Positions 46,706 to 55,210 of a stretch of 64,000 nt of DNA are shown in pieces; positions within the stretch are counted from its first letter, which is position 1; each line of letters opens with the position of its first letter. Origin of the DNA: Kitasatospora sp. NBC_00315 (GTDB lineage Bacteria > Actinomycetota > Actinomycetes > Streptomycetales > Streptomycetaceae); NCBI RefSeq assembly GCF_041435095.1, contig NZ_CP108025.1, forward strand, positions 1,612,001 to 1,676,000. Reading direction: 5' to 3'. The notes beneath the pieces were generated by a model. That model did not search any database, was not told where the DNA came from, and saw nothing but the letters and a program-made list of their open reading frames with translations. The translations under genes and the position numbers were made by a program.

Positions 46706-46818
46706 GCCGCTGTCCTCCCCCGGGGATCCTCGCCGGCGCCGCCGCGGCGCCGGGCCGCGCTCCGCCCCGGAGAGTGGTCACCGGGTGGCGCGCTGTGTGC
46801 AGAGCCTTCCATGCGAAG

Positions 46819-46842
46819 GCCCGGCAGGGCAACCTGCCGGGC
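46819..46842 (-). terminator. Terminator of the conservon
   Basis: GCCCGGCAGG-GCAA-CCTGCCGGGC is a perfect ten-pair stem with a tetraloop, flanked by AAG/CTT, 12 bases past the cvnD stop codon. Confidence 0.75.
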
Positions 46843-46854
46843 TTCCGGTGTCCG

Positions 46855-47472
46855 TCATACGGACGGCACAGGGGCCGCCGACCGCCCGGCCGCGGCGTGC
46901 TCGACCAGGGTGATCAGCAGGTTCTTGCCGTCCTCGCGGCGGCGTGCGTCGCAGAGCACCACCGGTACCCCGGGGTCGAGATCCAGGGCCGCGCGGACGT
47001 CGTCCGGGGCGAACACCTCGGTGCCCTCGAAACAGTTCACGCCGACCACGAACGGGATGCCGCGCCGCTCGAAGAAGTCCACGGAGGGGAAGCAGTCGGC
47101 CAGCCGGCGGGTGTCGGCGAGCACCACGGCGCCCAGCGAACCCTGGGCCAACTCGTCCCAGACGAACCAGAACCGGTCCTGCCCGGGGGTGCCGAAGAGG
47201 TAGAGCGCCAGACCCGCGCGGAGGTCGATCCGGCCGAAGTCCATCGCCACCGTGGTGGTCCGCTTCGCCTCGACCCCCGAGAGGTCGTCGAACGGCCTTC
47301 CGAGTTCGCTGAGTTGCTCCTCGGTGCGCAGCGGGCGGATCTCGCTGACCGCCCCGACCAGCGTGGTCTTGCCGGCGCCGAACCCCCCGGCGATCAGGAT
47401 CTTGAGGGCGACGGCCGGGCCGCCGGGCCAGCGCCCGGGCGAGGCGTCGGGGTCAGAGCGCACGGAGGCCAT
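46855..47472 (-). CDS. cvnD: Conservon GTPase CvnD
   Basis: A 205-residue small Ras/Rab-like GTPase, last member of the four-gene conservon. Walker A is IAGGFGAGKTTLVGAV at about 27, switch segments ERKRTTTVAMDFG-like (here EAKRTTTVAMDFG) at about 68, G3-like LFGTPGQDRFWFVWDE at about 90, and NCFEG replaces the canonical NKxD at about 145, as is normal in CvnD proteins. It overlaps cvnC by 20 bases. CvnA-D form a membrane-associated complex likened to eukaryotic G-protein receptors. Confidence 0.94.
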   Translation of the reverse strand: MASVRSDPDASPGRWPGGPAVALKILIAGGFGAGKTTLVGAVSEIRPLRTEEQLSELGRPFDDLSGVEAKRTTTVAMDFGRIDLRAGLALYLFGTPGQDRFWFVWDELAQGSLGAVVLADTRRLADCFPSVDFFERRGIPFVVGVNCFEGTEVFAPDDVRAALDLDPGVPVVLCDARRREDGKNLLITLVEHAAAGRSAAPVPSV

Positions 47473-47890
47473 TGATCACTTCCCGCAGCAGGCGCTCGTC
47501 CGGGAGCTGGGCGAGCGGGACGGGACGGGTGACGGTGATCAGCTCGGCGTCGTACAGGTCGCCGAGCAGCACCCGCACCACGCTGACCGGCAGGTCGGTG
47601 TAGGAGCCGAGCTCCGCGACGGTGAGCGGCTCGTGTCGGCACCGGTCGAGGAGGGTGTGGTGCTCGGGGTCGAGGACCGGCTCACCGCTGCGCGCCGCGG
47701 CTCCCCGGTCGGCGACGGCGATCATCGAGATCAGGTCGAACAGGCCGTCCTCGGTCGGCCTGGCCCGTCCCTTGGTCATCGAGAACAGCCGGACCATCGG
47801 GCCCGCGTCGTCGTCGAACCAGCGCTCGTCCTGCGCCGGCCGCGGCGCGAACACGCCCGCCTCCGGCTCCTGTTCCGTCCCCTCGGTCAT
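47453..47890 (-). CDS. cvnC: Conservon protein CvnC (DUF742)
   Basis: 145 residues of the DUF742 family: MVRLFSMTKGRARPTEDGLFDLISMIA, then HEPLTVAELGSYTDLPVSVVRVLLGDLYDAELITV and the C-terminal LLREVINGLRAL, a winged-helix-like fold. It links the roadblock protein and the GTPase in the conservon complex. It lies seven bases after cvnB and overlaps cvnD. Confidence 0.95.
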   Translation of the reverse strand: MTEGTEQEPEAGVFAPRPAQDERWFDDDAGPMVRLFSMTKGRARPTEDGLFDLISMIAVADRGAAARSGEPVLDPEHHTLLDRCRHEPLTVAELGSYTDLPVSVVRVLLGDLYDAELITVTRPVPLAQLPDERLLREVINGLRAL

Positions 47891-47897
47891 GCTTCGC

Positions 47898-48311
47898 TCA
47901 TCTCCCGGGCGGTGCGGTGCGCGGCTCGGCGGCGAGGTGCTCGCCGACCCGCTTGACCAGCAGCGCCATCTCGTAGGCGATCAGGCCGATGTCGGCCTCG
48001 GCCTCACTGAGGACGGCCAGGCAACTTCCGTCGCCGGCCGCCGTGATGAAGAGGAATGCCTCGTCCAGTTCGACCATGGTCTGCCGGACCCCGCCGACCT
48101 GGAAGTGCCGGCCGGCACCCTTGGCCAGGCTGTGGAAGCCGGCGGCGACCGCGGCCAGGTGCTCGGCGTCCTCGCGGCCGAGGCCGCTGGAGGCCCCCGT
48201 GGCCAGCCCGTCGCTGGAGAGGATCACGCCGTGCCGCAGGGCCGCGACCCGTGCCACGAGGTCGTCCAGGAGCCAGTTGAGGTCCCCGGACGGCTGCGTC
48301 GTACTGGTCAT
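47898..48311 (-). CDS. cvnB: Conservon roadblock/LC7 protein CvnB
   Basis: 137 residues with a single roadblock/LC7 domain (LNWLLDDLVARVAALRHGVILSSDGLATGASSGL..., then AAGFHSLAKGAG and AAGDGSCLAVLSEAEADIGLIAYEMALLV, shown in parts). In MglB-like proteins this fold regulates the small GTPase, so it probably acts on CvnD. Its ATG overlaps the cvnA stop by four bases. Confidence 0.95.
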   Translation of the reverse strand: MTSTTQPSGDLNWLLDDLVARVAALRHGVILSSDGLATGASSGLGREDAEHLAAVAAGFHSLAKGAGRHFQVGGVRQTMVELDEAFLFITAAGDGSCLAVLSEAEADIGLIAYEMALLVKRVGEHLAAEPRTAPPGR

Positions 48312-51133
48312 GAATCAGTTCCTTCCGCTGGAGCGGGTGGTGCGGATGGTGCAGGTGAAGCTGATGATGCAGGTGAAGCCGGCACCGCCGGAGCTGCCGG
48401 TGATCCTGGTGATGCCGATCGTGGCGGGGCCACCGGAGCCACCGTACGTCGCCCGGTCAGCGCGGCCGGTCCGGCCGGGGCCGGCGGCAACGCGGCCGGC
48501 CGGGGCGCCGAGGTCAGGGCGCGCCGGGAGAAGCCGGCGAGCGGGTCGAACAGCGCGGGCCCGGGCGGGGCCGGCGACGGGACGGCGGGCGCCGGGACGT
48601 CCGGCACGACCGTCAGCGAGCCCGGGCGCGCGCCGCGGTCCCCGCGGCCCCGGGTGAAGCCGCGCTGGAACGAGGCGAAGGTGGCCCTGGCCTCCTCGGG
48701 CGAGCGCTCGCGGGCGGCGTCGGTGCCCGCCGCGCCCACGCCGCCGCCCTGCGCGGCCTGCGCCGCCCGCTCCTTCAGCTGGGGTGCCAGGTTGGCCTGG
48801 CGCACCCGGCGCGGCAGCAGCCCCCCGGCCGCCGGCGCCGCGTCCGGACCGGCGGCGGGCTGCGGCGAGCCGGCGGTGGCGGCGCCCGCGGAAGCCGGTT
48901 CGGCGTTCTCCTCGCGACGGTGGCGTCCCCGGCTCTCCGCGTCCGAACCGGCCGGCGCGGGCACCAGCACGGGGCCGCCCGGGCGGCGACGCGGCAGCCC
49001 GCCGGGCTCGCGCGCGGGCTCGGCCAGGGACGGGCGGGGGCCGCCCCCGCGGTTGCGGTCGCCGGGGTCGGCCTCGTCCGCGGCGGGAACCGGTCCCGCG
49101 TGGCGCCGGCGGCCGGCGGCGTCGGCGAGCGCCGGTACCGCGACCAGCTCGCGCTGACCCCGTCTGGCCCCCGGCGCGGGCGCCGTCCTGGAGCGCTCGG
49201 CGGCGGGCGGGGCCGGCTGCTCGGCCATGACGTCCGGCGCCTCGGCGAGCAGTTCGCGCGGGATCAGCACGACGGCCGTGGTGCCCCCGTACGGCGAGGG
49301 ACGCAGGTGCACCCGGACGCCGTGCCGGCGGGCCAGCCGGCTGACCACGAACAGGCCCAGCCGGTCGGTGTCCGCGAGGTCGAACTCCTGCTCCACGGCG
49401 AGCCGCTGGTTGATGTCGGCGAGCGCCTGGGTGCTCAGGCCCAGGCCCCGGTCGTCGATCTCCAGCGCGAAGCCGTGCGCGACCACCTCGCCCTGCACGG
49501 TGACCTGGGTCTGCGGCGGCGAGAACACCGCGGCGTTCTCGACCAGTTCGGCGATCAGGTGGGTGACGTCCGCGACGGCGCTGCCGAGCAGCCCGGTGCC
49601 GGGGAACGGCCGCACGATCACCCGGGCGTAGTCCTCCACCTCGCCGACGGCGGCACGCACCACGTCCACCATCCGCACCGGCTTGCGCCAGGCACGGCCC
49701 GGCGATCCGCCGGAGAGAATGATCAGGCCCTCGGCGTGCCGGCGCATACGGGTGGTCAGGTGGTCCAGCCGGAAGAGGTCCTCCAGCTCGGCCGGGTCCT
49801 CGGTACGGCGCTCCATGGTGTCCAGCAGCGTGAGCTGGCGGTGCAGCAGCACCTGGCTGCGGCGGGCCAGGTTCACGAAGACGGCCGACACACCGCGGCG
49901 CAGCTCGGCCTGTTCCACGGCGGCCTCGACGGCGGCCCGCTGCACGGCGTTGATCGCCCGGCCGACCTGCCCGACCTCCGCCGGGCCGAACTGCAGGTCA
50001 GGAGTCTCCGCCGCGATGTCGACGGGCTCGCCGCGGCGCAGCCGCAGCATCACCGACGGCAGCCGGTTGGCGGCGAGCTCCTGGGCCGCGTTGCGCAGGC
50101 CGATCAGCTCGCGGGCCATGCCCCGCCCGATCCGGTACGAGATCACGATGGAGAGCACGATCGCGGCGAGTCCGATGAACCCGGCGATGCCACCGCGCCA
50201 GAGCAGGCCGATCGAGTAGGAGCGGGCCCGGTCGGCGATGTCGCTCGCCAGCCGGTTGTTGATCGCCGCGAGGTCGCTGAGGGCGTGGTCGGCCACCCCG
50301 TGCCAGTCGTCGCCGTTCATCGCGGCGGCGACCTTGTCGTAGCCCCCGGCGCCGGCGAAGTCGCGCTCGGCGCGCTCCAGCGCCGACCAGTTGTCGCCGC
50401 TGCGTAGCGCGGTGTAGTCGCCCTGGTCCCCCGGGTCGAGCTCGGCGAGGTACACGGTGAACAGCGCCTGCTGGTCGTGCAGGGCGTCCAGGGCCGCCTG
50501 GTACTGCTCGGGGGTGGTGCGGCCGGTGGAGGTGCGCAGGCCCTCCATCGCGGCGTCCTCCTGCGAGAGGTACTCGCGGGCCCGGACCAGCTCGATCAGG
50601 ATGGTGCCCTGCCGGGGCAGCTGGCCGCTCTGCCGGCTGACGAACGCCGAGCGGAAGGCGAAGGTGGGCTTGATCAGGTCGCTGTACTGGCCGAGGACGT
50701 AGTCCCAGCTCAGCGCCGAGCGGTTGATCTGGCTGCGGAGCGCGGCGAGGTCGTTGGCGCTGTGCAGGATGTCCTGGTACTTGGCGCGCTGCCCCGCGTC
50801 CATCTTCTTGGCCGCGCTGCCGTCCGCCATGAGGCGCAGCACCTGGGCGTCCCGGTCGGTGATCGTCTGCGTCTTCTGGAACGCGTCGGCGGCGGCCTGC
50901 GAGCGCGGGTCGGCCAGGCGTTGGACGGCGGCGCGGCGCTCGTCCTGCAGATCGTGGGCGTACTGCTCCACCGACCCGCCGAACTCGGTGTAGGTGTCGG
51001 CGACCTGCAGTTGGGTCCAGACGTCGCCGGTGGTGGCCAGGGTCGCGTAGATCCACAGGGCGACCAACGCGACGATGGGCACCATGAGCAGCGCGATGAC
51101 CTTCGCGCGGATCGAGCTGCTGCGCAGACGCAT
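48308..51133 (-). CDS. cvnA: Conservon sensor kinase-like protein CvnA with NIT domain
   Basis: 941 residues at the membrane. Helix 1 is KVIALLMVPIVALVALWIYA (8-28); an extracytoplasmic nitrate/nitrite-sensing (NIT) helical domain runs to about 300; helix 2 is at about 310-335; a HAMP-like linker follows. The HATPase domain (about 490-625) has the N-box LIAELVENAAVFSPP and G1 DDRGLGLS. No phosphoacceptor histidine box is evident, typical for CvnA. The last 300 residues are Pro/Ala/Arg-rich and look disordered. It heads the conservon; the ATG at 51131-51133 precedes the basic MRLRSSSIRAK start. Confidence 0.93.
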   Translation of the reverse strand: MRLRSSSIRAKVIALLMVPIVALVALWIYATLATTGDVWTQLQVADTYTEFGGSVEQYAHDLQDERRAAVQRLADPRSQAAADAFQKTQTITDRDAQVLRLMADGSAAKKMDAGQRAKYQDILHSANDLAALRSQINRSALSWDYVLGQYSDLIKPTFAFRSAFVSRQSGQLPRQGTILIELVRAREYLSQEDAAMEGLRTSTGRTTPEQYQAALDALHDQQALFTVYLAELDPGDQGDYTALRSGDNWSALERAERDFAGAGGYDKVAAAMNGDDWHGVADHALSDLAAINNRLASDIADRARSYSIGLLWRGGIAGFIGLAAIVLSIVISYRIGRGMARELIGLRNAAQELAANRLPSVMLRLRRGEPVDIAAETPDLQFGPAEVGQVGRAINAVQRAAVEAAVEQAELRRGVSAVFVNLARRSQVLLHRQLTLLDTMERRTEDPAELEDLFRLDHLTTRMRRHAEGLIILSGGSPGRAWRKPVRMVDVVRAAVGEVEDYARVIVRPFPGTGLLGSAVADVTHLIAELVENAAVFSPPQTQVTVQGEVVAHGFALEIDDRGLGLSTQALADINQRLAVEQEFDLADTDRLGLFVVSRLARRHGVRVHLRPSPYGGTTAVVLIPRELLAEAPDVMAEQPAPPAAERSRTAPAPGARRGQRELVAVPALADAAGRRRHAGPVPAADEADPGDRNRGGGPRPSLAEPAREPGGLPRRRPGGPVLVPAPAGSDAESRGRHRREENAEPASAGAATAGSPQPAAGPDAAPAAGGLLPRRVRQANLAPQLKERAAQAAQGGGVGAAGTDAARERSPEEARATFASFQRGFTRGRGDRGARPGSLTVVPDVPAPAVPSPAPPGPALFDPLAGFSRRALTSAPRPAALPPAPAGPAALTGRRTVAPVAPPRSASPGSPAAPAVPASPASSASPAPSAPPAPAEGTDS

Positions 51134-51556
51134 GGAGTCCTCGGTCGGGAAATGCCAGGCGCGGACAGGGATCGGTTCGGGCAGGGAACAGTTCGGACAT
51201 GCCGGAGCGCCGGAGGCCCGGCCACAGGATCTGCGCGACTCTACTACGCCGTGAGTACTCGTTCGAAGGGTCGAACCGAACCGTGACAGGCGCTTGTCCG
51301 GATCATCCCGAAAGTCGGGAAAGTACCGCCGCTCCCCTGCCGCCGGACCCCCTGTGGCCAGGCACTGTGTCGGCCGTGTGACGAGGGCACTTTCCTCACC
51401 GGCCGGTGCCGATCTCGTCCCACCCGGGCAACAGCCCTGGGCAGTGCCACGCCGATCCGATACCTTCGCTCCCACCTGCCCGTGCGCCGGCGGCGGCCTC
51501 ACCGCACACCCGGACGGGCCCGGCAGCCCGGGCTGTCACGAAACATCGGGGGGAAC
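51134..51556. other. Divergent promoter region between cvnA and fadD
   Basis: No gene is supported. AT-richer patches lie near 51238-51262 (CTCTACTACGCCGTGAGTACTCG) and 51465-51475 (GATACCTTCG), on the cvnA and fadD sides respectively, and are likely promoter positions. No strong inverted repeat was seen. Confidence 0.45.
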
Positions 51557-53401
51557 GTGCGCGAGTTCACCAACCCCGCCCCGGCCGTACCGGTCACCGG
51601 CGGACTCGCCGACTCGCTCTACGACACCGCCGAACGCACTCCCTCCCTGGTCCAGCTGGCCCGCCGCCGGGAGGACCCCGAGGACCAGCAGAGCCCCGGG
51701 CAGTGGCGGGACGTCACGGCCGCCGCCTTCCGCGACGAGGTGCTCGGCCTGGCCAAGGGCCTGCTCACCCGCGGCGTGCGGTACGGCGACCGGGTCGCCC
51801 TGATGTCCCGCACCCGGTACGAGTGGACGCTGTTCGACTACGCCCTGTGGTCGATCGGCGCGATCCCCGTCCCGGTCTACCCCACCTCGGCTCCCGAACA
51901 GGTCCGCTGGATCCTCGCCGAGACCCAGGCGGTGGCCTGTGTGGTGGAGGACGAGAACCACGCGATGACGGTCGGCGCGGTCTGCGACGCCCTCCCCGAC
52001 CTCACCGGGATCTGGCAGCTCGACCACGGCTGCGTGGCCGCCATCACCGAAGCCGGCCGCGGCGTGCCCGACTCGCTGGTGCACCGTCAGCGCCTGGGTG
52101 TCACCGCGGACACCGTCGCCACCGTCGTCTACACCTCGGGCACCACCGGCCGCCCCAAGGGCTGCCTGCTCACCCACGGCAACCTCGGCACCGAGGCGGA
52201 CAGCCTGCTGGACGGCTGGCACGACGTCTTCCACGACACCGGCGGCGGGCCGCCCTCCACCCTGCTGTTCCTGCCGATGGCCCATGTGTACGGGCGGGTG
52301 GCCCAGATCGCGGCGGTGCGCGGCGGCATCCGGCTGGGGCACCTCGCGGAGGTCAGTGCGGACGCGCTGCTGCCCGCCCTGGCGGAGTACCGCCCGACCT
52401 TCCTGATCGCCGTGCCGTACATCCTGGAGAAGATCTACCAACGGGCCGGCCGGGCCGCCGAGGAGGCCGGCCGGGGCGAGCTCTTCGGGCACGCCGCCGA
52501 GGTCGCCGTGGAGTGGGCCGCCGCCCGCGAGCAGAAGGCGCTCGGAAACGGCCCCGGCCCCGGCCCCCGGCTCCGCCTGCGGCACGCGGCCTACGACCGG
52601 ACGGTCTACCAGCGGCTGCGGGCGGTGCTCGGCGGACGGGTGCGCAACCTGATGTCCGGCGGCTCGACTCTCAACCGCGAACTCGGCCTGTTCTTCGCCG
52701 GCGCCGGCCTGACGCTCTACGAGGGCTACGGACTGACCGAGACGGCCGCCGCGGTCACGGCCAACCCGCCCGGCCGCGCCAAGTTCGGCACCGTCGGCCG
52801 CCCGCTGCCCGGCGCCTCGGTGTCCATCGCCGACGACGGCGAGGTCTGGGTCCGCGGCCCGATGGTGTTCGGCGGCTACCTGAACCACCCGCGATGTACC
52901 GCCGAGGCCTTCTACGACGGCTGGCTCGCCACCGGCGACCTCGGCCACCTCGACGACGACGGCTACCTCACCATCATCGGCCGCAAGAAGGACCTGATCG
53001 TCACCAGCAGCGGCAAGAACCTCGCCCCGGCCGCCCTGGAGGAGCGCGTACAGGCGCACCCGCTGGTCTCCCAGTGCCTGGTCGTGGGCGACGACCGCCC
53101 GTACGTCGCCGCCCTGATCACCCTGGACGGGCCCGCCCTGGCGCACTGGCTGAAGACCCGGGGCCGCGAACAGCTGGACGAGTGGGCCGTCCTCGCGGAC
53201 GAGGAGCTGCACGCCGAGGTCCAGCGTGCCGTGGCCGCCGCCAACACCGCCGTCTCCCGCGCCGAGTCGATCCGGGCCTTCCGGCTGCTCCCCCATGAGT
53301 TCACCCTCGAACAGGGGCTGATGACCCCGTCGCTGAAGCTCCGGCGGGCCGCCGTCACCGAGCGCTACGCGGACGACATCGAGGAGCTGTACGCCGGCTA
53401 G
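51557..53401 (+). CDS. fadD: Long-chain fatty-acid-CoA ligase
   Basis: A 614-residue AMP-forming enzyme that activates long-chain fatty acids with ATP and CoA. The P-loop VVYTSGTTGRPKGCLLTHGN at about 190, GYGLTETAAAVTANPP at about 395, WLATGDLGHLDDDGYLTIIGRKKDLIVTSSGKN (in parts, about 455-490) and the final lysine segment LMTPSLKLRRAAV are all complete. The overall form is that of FadD15-like proteins. GGGGGGAAC lies just before the GTG, which is the first start after a conserved pattern in homologues. Confidence 0.94.
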   Translation: MREFTNPAPAVPVTGGLADSLYDTAERTPSLVQLARRREDPEDQQSPGQWRDVTAAAFRDEVLGLAKGLLTRGVRYGDRVALMSRTRYEWTLFDYALWSIGAIPVPVYPTSAPEQVRWILAETQAVACVVEDENHAMTVGAVCDALPDLTGIWQLDHGCVAAITEAGRGVPDSLVHRQRLGVTADTVATVVYTSGTTGRPKGCLLTHGNLGTEADSLLDGWHDVFHDTGGGPPSTLLFLPMAHVYGRVAQIAAVRGGIRLGHLAEVSADALLPALAEYRPTFLIAVPYILEKIYQRAGRAAEEAGRGELFGHAAEVAVEWAAAREQKALGNGPGPGPRLRLRHAAYDRTVYQRLRAVLGGRVRNLMSGGSTLNRELGLFFAGAGLTLYEGYGLTETAAAVTANPPGRAKFGTVGRPLPGASVSIADDGEVWVRGPMVFGGYLNHPRCTAEAFYDGWLATGDLGHLDDDGYLTIIGRKKDLIVTSSGKNLAPAALEERVQAHPLVSQCLVVGDDRPYVAALITLDGPALAHWLKTRGREQLDEWAVLADEELHAEVQRAVAAANTAVSRAESIRAFRLLPHEFTLEQGLMTPSLKLRRAAVTERYADDIEELYAG

Positions 53402-53503
53402 CCACGGCCCCGGCGATCACGCCGTCGGGCGCCCGGAGCACACGTCGACCGGCCCCGCCCCCGCGGTGTCAGGAAGCGCCGGCCCTGCCCGGTCCGCCGC
53501 GCC

Positions 53504-53509
53504 TAGGGT
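53504..53509 (+). promoter_or_regulatory. -10 box of a leaderless GNAT transcript
   Basis: TAGGGT ends seven bases before the ATG of the acetyltransferase gene. With no ribosome-binding site between, the message is probably leaderless. Confidence 0.55.
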
Positions 53510-53516
53510 GGGCGGC

Positions 53517-53960
53517 ATGGAACTGATCATGGTTGATGTGGAGCCGGGGCAGGCCGCGATGAGGATCGACGTGGCCCCGCTCATCCGTGCGTTGCGTCCC
53601 GGACTCGGTCAGCGGGAGTTCGCGGAGTTCGCCGAGGAGGCGCACCGTCAGGGCCTGCTGTTCACTGCTGCCTACGACCCGGCCGGGCGATGCGTCGGGG
53701 TGGCGACACACCGGGTGCTGGCGACCAGCCGTGGCCGGCTGCTCTTCGTCGACGACCTGGTCACCGAGCCCGGGGTGCGCTCCGGGGGCGTCGGCACCCG
53801 GCTCGTCGAGGAACTGCACGCGCGGGCCCGCCGGGCCGGGTGCGCCCGGATCGAACTGGACTCGGGGATGGCCAACCACGGGGCGCACCGCTTCTACCAC
53901 GCCCAGCGGATGTCCATCGTCGCGCTGCACTTCGCCAAGGACCTGAGCCTGGAGCCGTAG
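53517..53960 (+). CDS. GNAT-family N-acetyltransferase
   Basis: A 147-residue acetyl-CoA-dependent acetyltransferase. The core is visible: VGVATHRVLATSRGRLLFVDDLVTEPGVRSGGVGTRLVEELHARARRAGC in parts, with the acetyl-CoA loop R-S-G-G-V-G-T (Q/RxxGxG/A) at about 95. ANHGAHRFYHAQRM is the C-terminal substrate-side signature. The substrate is unknown. The start is seven bases after a TAGGGT box. Confidence 0.87.
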   Translation: MELIMVDVEPGQAAMRIDVAPLIRALRPGLGQREFAEFAEEAHRQGLLFTAAYDPAGRCVGVATHRVLATSRGRLLFVDDLVTEPGVRSGGVGTRLVEELHARARRAGCARIELDSGMANHGAHRFYHAQRMSIVALHFAKDLSLEP

Positions 53961-54025
53961 TCCGGAGCGCCGCGGTCGGCGTACCCGTGCCGCACCGCGG
54001 GCCGGCGCCCGCGCGGGGGGCACGC

Positions 54026-54061
54026 GCGGCCGGTGAGGCAGGAGCGGCCGGTGGGGCAGGA
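54026..54061. repeat. 18-base tandem duplication
   Basis: GCGGCCGGTGAGGCAGGA and GCGGCCGGTGGGGCAGGA follow each other, in the gap between the GNAT gene and the convergent unknown gene. Confidence 0.65.
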
Positions 54062-54087
54062 GCGCGAGCGACCGTCGTACTCGAAGT

Positions 54088-54960
54088 TCACCCGCCCGCC
54101 CTGCGGGCGCGGCCCGCCCCTCCGATCCAGCCGAAGGCCCGGCGTCCGGCTCCCGCCGCACGCCGGCGGTGCTCCCCGCGCAGGACGAGGGCCGGCGCCC
54201 CGTCGTCGTACGCGCCGCAGGCGGTGGCCGACCAGGGCGACCACTGCTGGGGGACGGCGTAGTACGGCAGCAGGAGCTGCGGGGAGCGGCGGCCGGTGGC
54301 GCCGGCCGGGAGCAGTGCGGGCAGCACGTCGGGCAGTTGGCCGGCCAGGATCGCCTGCCGGCAGGCGGCGCAGGCGGGCCGGCGGTCGGCGGCGGCCTCC
54401 CGGGCGCCCAGCCGGGGCCGCTGCCGGGCCTTCCTGGGGTGCGGGGTCCGGCCAGGGTGGCGGTCGGTCCCGGAGCGAGCGGCCGTGCCGTTCGCCGCGG
54501 CTCCGTGCAACGGGTTGTAGAAGCAGCGAATCACCGGCGGAGCCGGGCGCCGTCCCGCGTGCGCGGCATGCGCGGCGGCCAGGTGCTCGACCGCGCGGTC
54601 GGCCAGCACGACGGCCGCCGCCAGGTCCGGCAGGTCCGTCGCCTCGTCGAGCAGCTTGCCCGCGGCCTGGTAGGCGTCCAGGGCCCAGAGGTAGTCGCGG
54701 CGCGCCGAGGTCTCCTCGGGCGGCAGCCGCAGCTCGGCGGCGCGGAACACCTCGCCGACCGCCGCGACCCGCTCGGCCGCGAGGCCGGCCAGCCGATCGC
54801 GGAGGACCTCCCACTCGCGCAGCACCAGTTCCCGCCGCTCCTTCGACTGCCGTCGCGGGGCCTCGGTCCCGGAGGCGCCGGACCGGGCGCCCGTGCCACC
54901 GCCACCGCTGCCGCTGCCGCTGCCACGCAACAGTCCGACGAACCACCAGCGGCGGAACAC
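54088..54960 (-). CDS. Unknown protein with CxxC motif and basic tail
   Basis: 290 residues, not recognised. After a short WWFVGLLRG start and a Gly/Ser linker, a helical segment (ELVLREWEVLRDRLAGLAAERVAAVGEVF and LWALDAYQAAGKLLDEATDLPDLAAAVVLADRAVEHLAAA, in parts) resembles a coiled coil. Then come CFYNPLHG, a basic stretch and PACAACRQAILAGQLPDVLPAL, a CxxC that may bind zinc together with the earlier cysteine. The tail QLLLPYYAVPQQWSPWSATACGAYDDGAPALVL is well defined and likely folded. The GTG at 54958-54960 has GGAGGAGG five bases upstream. Similar proteins are common, unassigned, in Streptomyces. Confidence 0.65.
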   Translation of the reverse strand: MFRRWWFVGLLRGSGSGSGGGGTGARSGASGTEAPRRQSKERRELVLREWEVLRDRLAGLAAERVAAVGEVFRAAELRLPPEETSARRDYLWALDAYQAAGKLLDEATDLPDLAAAVVLADRAVEHLAAAHAAHAGRRPAPPVIRCFYNPLHGAAANGTAARSGTDRHPGRTPHPRKARQRPRLGAREAAADRRPACAACRQAILAGQLPDVLPALLPAGATGRRSPQLLLPYYAVPQQWSPWSATACGAYDDGAPALVLRGEHRRRAAGAGRRAFGWIGGAGRARRAGG

Positions 54961-55210
54961 CTGGCCTCCTCCTTCGGGGTGACGTCCGCCCATTCTCCGC
55001 AGCGGGCCGGAGCGGCGGAAGGCCGGGGTACACGTCGGCCGGGGGCGAGGCGGCGGCCCGCCTCCGGCCGGGACGGCTCTTGACGGACCGTCTGGTCCAG
55101 TCCATTGTTTGCGACGGCCAGAGTGCGGCACGCCACGGCTCCCACCCCTCGGGGAGCGTCCCCTGTCTCACGCGCCCGGCAGGGCGCATCCCCCACACAG
55201 GAGTCCTCCG

